Source: Christensenella sp036660175
Lineage (GTDB): Bacteria; Bacillota; Clostridia; Christensenellales; Christensenellaceae
Direction of reading: 5' to 3'
NCBI GenBank assembly: GCA_036660175.1
Contig: JAVXBD010000024.1
Location: 1-19,848, forward strand
DNA length: 19,848 nt
In this document: positions 1-6,479 of the stretch, one piece after another
Numbering within the stretch: position 1 is the first letter of the stretch
Layout of the letters: every line of letters starts with the position of its first letter
Position numbers and translations under genes: made by a program
Notes under the pieces: model-generated
The model's input: only the letters and a program-made list of their open reading frames with translations
What the model was told of the DNA's origin: nothing
Database searches by the model: none

Positions 1-5
1 CATAG

Positions 6-1196
6 ATGATGTACGAATTTTCAAGTTGTTTTGAAGGAGTGACAGGAAGCGAAATCAGAAAGATATTTGCGCTGTTAGCAGATCCGCAGATTATTTCTTT
101 TGCAGGAGGGAATCCATCTCCTGACACATTTCCAGCAGAGGAACTTGCACAAATCAGTGATGAAATTATCAAAAATGACGCACGAACGGTCTTACAGTAC
201 GGCGGTACATTGGGTATGCCTTCCTTGATTGAGCTTTTAAAACAAAGAAATGCAGGTATTATGAAAAAGGACGATGAGATTATCGTTCTTACAGGTTCTT
301 CTCAGGGGATCAGCCTTTTTTCTATGGCGATGCTTAATAAAGGCGATAGAATTTTAGTGGAATCACCTACTTTTTTAGGTGCGCTACAAACTTTTTTAGT
401 TGCGGGTGCAGACATCAAAAGCGTTCGTATGCAGGACGATGGCGTAGTACTTGAAGATTTGGAGCAAAAAATAATCGACTTTGCACCAAAGTTTTTTTAT
501 GTGATACCGACTTTTCAAAATCCGATGGGTATCACCACAAGCGAGCAAAAGCGGCAGGAGATTTATAGACTGTGCAAAAAACATGGGGTGTTGATTTTAG
601 AAGATGATCCTTATGCAGAATTGCGGTACGAGGGGCAGGCATTGCCAAGCATCAAATCATATGATGATTGCGGATTGGTATGCAAGCTTTCAAGCTTTTC
701 AAAGACCATATCGCCGGGCTTGCGTGTGGGATATGCGATTGCAAACAAAGAGATTATCGAGAAATTTAATCTTTTAAAACAAGGTGCGGATGTGCATACC
801 TCAAACCTGACACAAGCACTGGTATATGAATATATCAAGCGTGGACGGTATGAGCAGCATATCGAGATTCTGTGTGCGGAATACACCAAAAAAAGAGATG
901 CGATGATGAGGGCAATCAAGCAGTATTTTCCCAATTATGTACGATATACCAACCCGCAGGGCGGGCTATTTTTGTGGGTGACACTTCCCAAAAATTTCAA
1001 TGCACGGGAGCTTTTTGCAAAGTGCGTAGAAAAAAAAGTGGCATTTGTGGTGGGAGCGCCGTTTTATACAGCGCAGGACACAGGGCATGACAACACACTC
1101 AGGCTTAATTTCTCTATGCCGAGTATCGAAAACATCAACATCGGTATTGAGAGAATGGGGGCTGTAATAAGAGCATATGAGGGAGATTTAAAATAG
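6..1196 (+). CDS. PLP-dependent class I/II aminotransferase (2-aminoadipate / aromatic type)
   Basis: This is a fold-type I aminotransferase that moves amino groups between an amino acid and a 2-oxo acid using pyridoxal phosphate; the substrate cannot be read from sequence. It has the usual order of motifs: an N-terminal SFAGGNPSPDTFP stretch (about 31-43), PTFQNPMG with the PLP-contacting Asn172, EDDPY with Asp201 and Tyr203, SSFSKTISPGLRVG with the Schiff-base Lys233, and a C-terminal carboxylate-binding Arg366 in TLRLNFS. At 396 residues it matches the LysN/MocR-domain-like aminotransferases, but no DNA-binding domain is fused to it. An in-frame TAG at 3-5 sits just before the ATG, so the gene is complete; ATG 9 is an equally possible start. 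The stop codon touches the tyrS start, so the two are probably co-transcribed. 2-aminoadipate, aromatic or branched-chain specificity are all possible. Confidence 0.9.
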   Translation: MMYEFSSCFEGVTGSEIRKIFALLADPQIISFAGGNPSPDTFPAEELAQISDEIIKNDARTVLQYGGTLGMPSLIELLKQRNAGIMKKDDEIIVLTGSSQGISLFSMAMLNKGDRILVESPTFLGALQTFLVAGADIKSVRMQDDGVVLEDLEQKIIDFAPKFFYVIPTFQNPMGITTSEQKRQEIYRLCKKHGVLILEDDPYAELRYEGQALPSIKSYDDCGLVCKLSSFSKTISPGLRVGYAIANKEIIEKFNLLKQGADVHTSNLTQALVYEYIKRGRYEQHIEILCAEYTKKRDAMMRAIKQYFPNYVRYTNPQGGLFLWVTLPKNFNARELFAKCVEKKVAFVVGAPFYTAQDTGHDNTLRLNFSMPSIENINIGIERMGAVIRAYEGDLK

Positions 1197-2420
1197 ATGA
1201 GCAACGTATTTGAAACATTGAAGCAAAGAGGATTTATCAAGCAGGTTACGCACGAGGGACTGGACGAAATGCTCAAAAAAGAGCAGGTCAAGTTTTATGT
1301 GGGGTTTGATGCAACGGCGGACAGCCTGCATGTGGGGCATTTTGTACAGCTGATGGCGATGGCGCATATGCAGCGGGCAGGGCATATTCCGATTGTGCTG
1401 ATTGGCGGAGGAACGACGATGATTGGCGATCCGAGCGGAAAAACAGATATGCGTAAGATGATGACAAGAGAAGTGATTGCGCAGAATGCAGAGATTTTCA
1501 AACAGCAGATTGGGAAGTTTTTGGATTTTGAGGACGGCAAAGCCATCATGGTGGATAATGCCGATTGGCTACTGGACTTAAATTATGTAACTTTTTTAAG
1601 AGAAATTGGTGCGTGCTTTTCGGTAAACAAGATGCTTACCGCAGATTGCTATAAAAAGAGATTGGAAAAAGGACTGACGTTTTTTGAGTTTAACTATATG
1701 CTGATGCAGGCATACGACTTTTTGGTGCTGAATCGAAAATACGGTTGTGCGCTTGAGATGGGCGGAGATGACCAGTGGTCGAATATTCTTGCAGGCGCAG
1801 ATCTGATACGCAGAAAAGAACAAAAAGCGGCATATGGCTTAACTATCACGCTGCTGCTGACCAGTGACGGCAGAAAAATGGGCAAGACAGAGTCGGGTGC
1901 AGTCTGGCTGGATGGCGAAAAAACATCACCGTATGATTTTTATCAGTACTGGAGAAACGTTGCGGATGCAGATGTCAAGACTTGTTTGTCCCTGCTTACC
2001 TTCCTGCCTATGGACGAGGTAGAACGGCTGTCGGCTCTTCAGGATAATCAAATCAATGATGCGAAAAAAGTGCTTGCCTTTGAAATCACCAAGCAGGTGC
2101 ATGGACAAAAAGCGGCAGAAGAAGCGCAAAAAGCAGCAGAGGCATTGTTTGGCGGAGCGGCGGCAGGCGGCAGTATTCCAACTATGAATCTTACAAAAGA
2201 GGTGTTTGAACAAAACGCAAAGGTTATAGATTTGCTTATGCTGTGCGCCCTTACAAAATCACGAGGAGAGGGCAGAAGGCTGATCGCAGGCGGCGGAATC
2301 GTTATAAATGGACAAAAAGTGGAAGATGAGTTTGGACAAATAGCGCAAAATGATTTTGTGGATGGAGAAATACTCATCAAAAAAGGAAAAAAAGTATTTT
2401 TTAGGGTTTGCTTAAAATGA
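1197..2420 (+). CDS. tyrS: Tyrosyl-tRNA synthetase
   Basis: This cytoplasmic enzyme attaches tyrosine to tRNA-Tyr. The class I signatures are clear: HVGH (residues 45-48, the HIGH motif), VGFDATADSLH before it, GDPSGKTDMR (about 77-86), DQWSN (192-196) and KMGKT (227-231, the KMSKS motif). A C-terminal S4 RNA-binding domain carries SRGEGRRLIAGGG and VINGQKV. At 407 residues the length is normal for bacterial TyrS. The ATG follows the TAG of the upstream aminotransferase with no gap and is served by GAGGGAG at about 1180-1186. Clostridial tyrS genes are often under T-box control; here there is no leader before the gene, so any such control would have to lie upstream of the window. The stop overlaps the next gene. 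Confidence 0.97.
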   Translation: MSNVFETLKQRGFIKQVTHEGLDEMLKKEQVKFYVGFDATADSLHVGHFVQLMAMAHMQRAGHIPIVLIGGGTTMIGDPSGKTDMRKMMTREVIAQNAEIFKQQIGKFLDFEDGKAIMVDNADWLLDLNYVTFLREIGACFSVNKMLTADCYKKRLEKGLTFFEFNYMLMQAYDFLVLNRKYGCALEMGGDDQWSNILAGADLIRRKEQKAAYGLTITLLLTSDGRKMGKTESGAVWLDGEKTSPYDFYQYWRNVADADVKTCLSLLTFLPMDEVERLSALQDNQINDAKKVLAFEITKQVHGQKAAEEAQKAAEALFGGAAAGGSIPTMNLTKEVFEQNAKVIDLLMLCALTKSRGEGRRLIAGGGIVINGQKVEDEFGQIAQNDFVDGEILIKKGKKVFFRVCLK

Positions 2421-3037
2421 TGCCGTATGTTTGCATAGACGAAGATGTGGAGCATGAAATCATTGTCAAAAAATCGCAGTTTATCTGTGCGCTAAAAATA
2501 GCGGAAGATTTAGAAACTGCTGTGCAGGTGGTTGCAGACATCAAAAAAAAGCATTATAATGCAGCACATAATTGCAGTGCGATGCTGATAGGACAGGATT
2601 TTGCAAGATGCAGTGATGATGGAGAGCCGCAAGGCACAGCGGGTGTACCCATGCTTGAGGTCCTAAAGCACAGCGGACTTACAAACATTGTTGCAGTGGT
2701 GACGAGGTATTTTGGCGGTATATTGCTGGGTACGGGCGGGCTTGCAAGAGCGTATTCCAAAAGCGTTGGCGAGGCACTGCTACTGGCAAGAAAAGTAGAA
2801 TATATGCCAGCTGATATTTTTGAATTTGATATTGAATATGCGGATTATGGAAAACTACAAAGCATTGCAGGCGAATTTGGCGCAGGTGTTCATGCAAATT
2901 TTTTGCAAAAGGTTGCGGCAAGCGTTATAATAAAAAAAGAAAACAGTGCAAGTTTTATGAAAAAAAGCAAAGATGCGTTTTTGGGCGCAGAGGTATGTAA
3001 AATAACAGGCGAGTGTACCATCAAAAAAATGGTATAG
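2417..3037 (+). CDS. YigZ/IMPACT family protein
   Basis: This is a member of the UPF0029/IMPACT family (E. coli YigZ, human IMPACT), whose cellular role in bacteria is poorly defined; the family is linked to translation control in eukaryotes. The hallmark DDGEPQGTAGVPML is present, followed by VVTRYFGGILLGTGGLARAYS, which together define the N-terminal fold. A less conserved ferredoxin-like C-terminal half follows. From ATG 2417 it has 206 residues, close to E. coli YigZ. The chosen ATG overlaps the tyrS stop as ATGA, which suggests coupled translation; only a weak TAGGG lies upstream. An in-frame TTG at 2408 would add three residues. The family assignment is firm, the function is not known. 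Confidence 0.92.
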   Translation: MMPYVCIDEDVEHEIIVKKSQFICALKIAEDLETAVQVVADIKKKHYNAAHNCSAMLIGQDFARCSDDGEPQGTAGVPMLEVLKHSGLTNIVAVVTRYFGGILLGTGGLARAYSKSVGEALLLARKVEYMPADIFEFDIEYADYGKLQSIAGEFGAGVHANFLQKVAASVIIKKENSASFMKKSKDAFLGAEVCKITGECTIKKMV

Positions 3038-3091
3038 CATTGACTGTTTTTAAAGAGAATTAAATTATTTTTAGTAGAGGGAATGGTAGAT

Positions 3092-4156
3092 ATGAATATT
3101 AAATTTGTAAAAGCAGACACTTTGAAAGAGAAACCAAAAGACGAAACAAAACTCGGATTCGGGACAATCTTTTCGGATTATATGTTCCTGATGAAATATA
3201 CCGAGGGCGTGGGCTGGCATGATGCGCAAATCAAGCAGTATGAGGATTTTAAGATTTCTCCAGCTTCTACGGTTTTGCATTATGGGCAGGAAGTTTTTGA
3301 GGGCTTAAAGGCATATACGCAGGTAAACGGCGACATTGCACTTTTTCGTGCAAAAGATAACTTTAAACGCATGAACAACTCTGCAAAGCGTTTGGCAATG
3401 CCTTCTTTTGATGAAGATTTTGTGCATAAAGCCTTGATAGAATTGGTAAAAGTGGAGCGTGATTGGATTCCAGGCTCTAAAGGGACTTCCTTATATATCA
3501 GACCAAACTATATCGGCATGGATCCGTTTATTGGGGTGCGTTCTGCAAGAGAATATATCTACTATATTATGACAGGACCAGTTGGTGCGTATTATGCAAA
3601 TGGGCTTGCACCTACAAAAATTTTAATAGAAAAACAATACACACGTGCGGCACGTGGCGGCATGGGCTTTGCAAAAACCGCAGGAAACTATGCGTCAAGC
3701 TTGATTGCTGGTGTGGAGGCACACGAAAAAGGGTGTGACCAAGTTTTGTGGTTAGATGCGGAAGAACGTAAGTATGTTGAAGAAGTTGGATCTATGAATA
3801 TGATGTTTGTCATAGACGGAAAAATTGTGACGCCAGACTTAGACGGTACGATTCTGCCAGGTATTACACGCAACAGCGTACTGACACTTGCAAAAGACAT
3901 GGGGCTTCAGGTGGAAGAACGCAAAGTTGCCATTGAAGAAATTATTGACACTGCAAAATCGGGCGTTTTAACCGAGGCTTTTGGTACGGGTACGGCGGCG
4001 GTGGTAAGCCCTGTTGGAAAATTTGTTTATGGAGATGAAGAATTTACAGTCAACAACAATCAGATGGGCGAGTATGCACAGAAGTTTTATGATGCACTGA
4101 CGGGTATCCAATACGGCGAATGTGCAGATAAATTTGACTGGATAGAAAAAATATAA
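3092..4156 (+). CDS. ilvE: Branched-chain amino acid aminotransferase
   Basis: This class IV (D-amino acid aminotransferase fold) enzyme interconverts Leu, Ile and Val with their 2-keto acids in the cytoplasm. Visible motifs are HYGQEVFEGLKAY (63-75), the PLP-lysine region RGGMGFAKTAGNYASS with Lys195, EVGSMNMMFVIDG, and PGITRNSVL. Its 354 residues fit the long BCAT-I type found in Firmicutes. I chose ATG 3092 because AGAGGG at 3076-3081 is 10 bases upstream of it and only one base before the alternative ATG at 3083. The gene follows yigZ by about 55 bases. Its products could become branched acyl-CoA primers for FabH further along the window, but that connection is inference. Its 3' end contains the promoter of the next gene. 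Confidence 0.95.
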   Translation: MNIKFVKADTLKEKPKDETKLGFGTIFSDYMFLMKYTEGVGWHDAQIKQYEDFKISPASTVLHYGQEVFEGLKAYTQVNGDIALFRAKDNFKRMNNSAKRLAMPSFDEDFVHKALIELVKVERDWIPGSKGTSLYIRPNYIGMDPFIGVRSAREYIYYIMTGPVGAYYANGLAPTKILIEKQYTRAARGGMGFAKTAGNYASSLIAGVEAHEKGCDQVLWLDAEERKYVEEVGSMNMMFVIDGKIVTPDLDGTILPGITRNSVLTLAKDMGLQVEERKVAIEEIIDTAKSGVLTEAFGTGTAAVVSPVGKFVYGDEEFTVNNNQMGEYAQKFYDALTGIQYGECADKFDWIEKI

Positions 4157-4162
4157 TATATT
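4134..4162 (+). promoter_or_regulatory. Sigma-A-type promoter for the 4251 gene, inside the ilvE 3' end
   Basis: TTGACT at 4134-4139 and TATATT at 4157-4162 are separated by exactly 17 bases. The -35 lies inside ilvE and the -10 begins at its last base. Predicted transcription starts near 4169, leaving a leader of about 80 bases. This would let the envelope gene be expressed apart from the tyrS/ilvE cluster. Confidence 0.6.
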
Positions 4163-4188
4163 AGTACAGGAAGTATAGGAAAATAACG

Positions 4189-4203
4189 TTGGCGATGTGC
4201 CAA
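4189..4203 (+). other. Small leader hairpin before the envelope-protein gene
   Basis: TTGGC (4189-4193) and GCCAA (4199-4203) form a five-pair stem with a five-base loop. There is no T-run after it, so it is not a terminator. It lies in the predicted leader, about 35 bases upstream of the ribosome binding site. Confidence 0.35.
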
Positions 4204-4250
4204 TGAGAAACTAAAAGATATAAAAAAAACCCTATTTGGAGGTTAAAAAA

Positions 4251-5963
4251 TTGAAAAAAGCACTATCGTTTATTATAGTATTAGCACTTGTCATTACCGT
4301 TGTATTTTCGTTCGGCGGTGTTGCCCTTGCGGCGGACAACGTGAATTTGGTGGTGAAAGTAAACCCTTCTTCGCTTGCAGGACCTGGAGATACCTCGCTT
4401 TACGTGCAGGTGCAAAACGGCGGAGATCCGATTGCGAATGTCAACATCAATTACCCTGCACCAACATCTAGCGTTATTTCGCTGGGGAATATTCCAACGG
4501 GCGAAACCAGAGATCATTCCAATCCAAATTGGACAATCACAGAGGAGATGTTTAGTAAGGATTTGACCTTTACGGCGACATTTACTTCGCAGGACGGTAC
4601 ACAAAAATCCGTAAATGCAACAGTCAATATTGCTAAAAAAGATCCGGTCGTTAAGGTGAGCGGCTCTTCAAGCGCAGAAACAAAAACGGCAAAAAGCGGA
4701 GATAAAGTCAAGTTTACATTCAAGTTTAAAAATGAAGGCAATGTCAAGATTGACAACGCTTATTTAAAAGCACCGCCGTTAAAAGGCGGAGATCAGCTGG
4801 GTGATAACTTCTCACTTGAACCTGGTGAAACTGTTACAAAAACATGGGCAGAACCACTGACAAAAGATACTACCGTAAATGCGGTGATTACCTATGCGGT
4901 TAATGGTACACAAAAGACATACGAGTTTGAACCTGTCGGCGTTAAGGTGGATGCGGCAGCGGCAGCGGGCGGTATGTCTGTAAGTGCAACAGCAGATAAG
5001 CAAACGGTGGCGGCAGGCGAAAGCGTAAACTTTACCGTTAATGTACAAAACACAGGCACTTCTGATTTAAAAGATTTGGTGGTTGTAGACCCGAGCGGAA
5101 CAAAGCTTTCTATGTCGGAAACTTCGCTTGCAAAAGGTGCATCAGCAACAGGAACGGCAAGTGTTGCAATTGCACAAACATCCAATATCGCTTTTAATGC
5201 AACCGCAAAAGATGCGGCAGGCAACAACATCAATGTGCAGTCAAACGCTGTGGCAATCACTACTGGAGATGCACAGCCAACGGCATCAGCATCAGCACCA
5301 GCGACGGTTGACCCGAAAACAGTGATGAAAATTGACCTTGATTTAAGCACCAATAAGCTTCAAAAACCAGGAGAAGTTGATTTTTCTATTAAGCTTGTCA
5401 ACTTGAGCGGTCAAGAGCTAAAAGATGTTGTGGTATCCGAAAAGACGTTGGGTGTTATCGGAACTTTGCCGACTTTTAATACAGCAGAAGAAAGTTTTGA
5501 TAAAAAGGTAATGGTGGAAGAAACCACTTCTTATACGATTATGGCAACGGCAACAATGCCAGATGGAACAACCATAGAAACGCAAACACCTGCATTTGAA
5601 GTTAAGGTTGAAAAAGGCGGGAGCGTTGGCGGACTTGGAACGGGAGTAGTTGTGCTGATTATTATTATTTGTGCAATTGTGGCAGTAGCAGTGATTTTGG
5701 GCGTGTTTATATACAAGAATAAAAAACACGGCGGCAATCAGCCAAGACCTCCTTATGGAACGTCAAGCGGAAAGCCAAGACAGCAGCAAGGGACAAGCAG
5801 ACCGCAGGGAACAAGACCGCAGCAAAGTAGCAGACCGCAGACCTCGCAGAATGTACGCAGACCGATGTCAAGGGAAACATTAGAGCCTAGACCGCAGCCC
5901 AGACCAGCAAGCAAACCAAAAAGTAATGGCAGCGGAAGCTACGGCGACAGAAATAAATTCTAA
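4251..5963 (+). CDS. Secreted, C-terminally membrane-anchored protein with four beta-sandwich repeats
   Basis: This is probably an envelope protein; I cannot name a function. From the TTG start (GGAGG at 4238-4242, 8 bases upstream) it has 570 residues. Residues 1-27 form a signal peptide ending ALA. Four repeats of about 100 residues follow (roughly 30-128, 132-234, 241-337, 356-454). They share motifs such as NGGDPIANV, NEGNVKIDN, NTGTSDLKDLVV and NLSGQELKDVVV plus G-E/A-T turns, as in CARDB/NEW3/DUF11-type Ig-like adhesion or spacer domains. An Ala-rich linker (about 235-241) and a Thr/Ala/Ser/Pro linker (344-352) separate repeats. A hydrophobic segment at 463-488 spans the membrane, and an 82-residue tail rich in Pro, Arg, Gln and Ser would lie in the cytoplasm. 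There is no LPXTG sorting signal. An in-frame TTG at 4236 is less likely as start because it precedes the GGAGG. Confidence 0.85.
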   Translation: MKKALSFIIVLALVITVVFSFGGVALAADNVNLVVKVNPSSLAGPGDTSLYVQVQNGGDPIANVNINYPAPTSSVISLGNIPTGETRDHSNPNWTITEEMFSKDLTFTATFTSQDGTQKSVNATVNIAKKDPVVKVSGSSSAETKTAKSGDKVKFTFKFKNEGNVKIDNAYLKAPPLKGGDQLGDNFSLEPGETVTKTWAEPLTKDTTVNAVITYAVNGTQKTYEFEPVGVKVDAAAAAGGMSVSATADKQTVAAGESVNFTVNVQNTGTSDLKDLVVVDPSGTKLSMSETSLAKGASATGTASVAIAQTSNIAFNATAKDAAGNNINVQSNAVAITTGDAQPTASASAPATVDPKTVMKIDLDLSTNKLQKPGEVDFSIKLVNLSGQELKDVVVSEKTLGVIGTLPTFNTAEESFDKKVMVEETTSYTIMATATMPDGTTIETQTPAFEVKVEKGGSVGGLGTGVVVLIIIICAIVAVAVILGVFIYKNKKHGGNQPRPPYGTSSGKPRQQQGTSRPQGTRPQQSSRPQTSQNVRRPMSRETLEPRPQPRPASKPKSNGSGSYGDRNKF

Positions 5964-5971
5964 ATAGAAAT

Positions 5972-6007
5972 AAAAGGTTTCGACTTTCAAAAATCGAAAC
6001 CTTTTTT
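5972..6007. terminator. Bidirectional intrinsic terminator
   Basis: AAAAGGTTTCGA (5972-5983) pairs with TCGAAACCTTTT (5994-6005) around a 10-base loop. A run of six T follows on the plus strand, and the complement of the A-run gives TTTTA on the minus strand. It sits nine bases after the envelope gene and about 40 bases past the end of the convergent small gene, so it can serve both. Confidence 0.9.
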
Positions 6008-6049
6008 AGTTGTGCAAAAGTGGTGCAAGGGATTATGAAGACATTTCTG

Positions 6050-6310
6050 TTAATCCTCTAAGATTTGTATTTCAAATTTATCATAATCAAAACGATCAAT
6101 AAAATCATCTTGCTTAAAGGTAGCTTTGTGAAAAATACCCAATTGTTTGGTGTGGTTGGTGTGCCACATGGGTGCTTCAATATCAAATTCTTTTGAAAAA
6201 TATTCAATACATTCCAACAAAGCCTCAGCCATGTCGCTTTTTTGGCTTGTGAAGGTATCGGATTTTATTGTTTTGCTGTCTGTAATCAGTTTTGCCCAAA
6301 TTGTTAGCAT
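6050..6310 (-). CDS. Small conserved-looking hypothetical protein (86 aa)
   Basis: This encodes an 86-residue soluble acidic protein with no signal peptide or membrane segment. It starts MLTIWAKLITDSKTIKSD, has a central LLECIEYFSKEFDIEAPMW segment, and ends with an aromatic/acidic block (FKQDDFIDRFDYDKFEIQIL). From memory of the family, this pattern (start with a Trp, a central helix, PxW, then DDFIxxxxFDxFEI) recurs in small uncharacterised proteins of Clostridia; I could not test that here. An AAAGGCGG ribosome site lies just upstream on the minus strand, and a TATACT -10-like hexamer (plus-strand 6347-6352) with a weak -35 may be its promoter. It is the only minus-strand gene in the window and converges on the shared terminator. 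Function unknown. Confidence 0.7.
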   Translation of the reverse strand: MLTIWAKLITDSKTIKSDTFTSQKSDMAEALLECIEYFSKEFDIEAPMWHTNHTKQLGIFHKATFKQDDFIDRFDYDKFEIQILED

Positions 6311-6387
6311 AGTCTACCGCCTTTCCTGATGATGTTATGATTTACAAGTATAATCTATTTTAATACAAAAATAAAGGGGACTTTGCG

Positions 6388-6410
6388 GAACAAGCAGATA
6401 TATTTTGTTC
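6388..6410. promoter_or_regulatory. Inverted repeat upstream of the aconitase promoter (possible operator)
   Basis: GAACAA (6388-6393) and TTGTTC (6405-6410) are perfect complements separated by 11 bases, so the arm centres are 17 bases apart, roughly one and a half helix turns. The element ends five bases before the predicted -35. A regulator site is inference; no regulator gene is nearby. Confidence 0.35.
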
Positions 6411-6415
6411 TTCTC

Positions 6416-6444
6416 TTGAAAAAAGTACCGTTTCAGTATAAAAT
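6416..6444 (+). promoter_or_regulatory. Probable aconitase promoter
   Basis: TTGAAA (6416-6421) and TAAAAT (6439-6444) are 17 bases apart; TATAAA at 6437-6442 gives an alternative with 15-base spacing. The start would fall near 6451, about 30 bases before the aconitase ATG. Confidence 0.5.
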
Positions 6445-6479
6445 TAAACTTGTATTATAAAAAATTCGGAGGTAAGAAA

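Noticed and set aside
2048..2455. A 135-codon minus-strand frame over the tyrS 3' end.
   Set aside because: It is antisense to the conserved S4 domain coding region; composition (Ser/Phe/Ala-rich) is typical of antisense shadow.
3040..3068. TTGACT-17-AATTAT before ilvE as a promoter.
   Set aside because: The -10 matches only four of six bases, and the start would fall almost on the ribosome site, leaving no leader.
4892..5353. A 153-codon minus-strand frame inside the envelope-protein gene.
   Set aside because: It is the mirror of a strongly supported forward gene with signal peptide and membrane segment, and has no ribosome site or family features.
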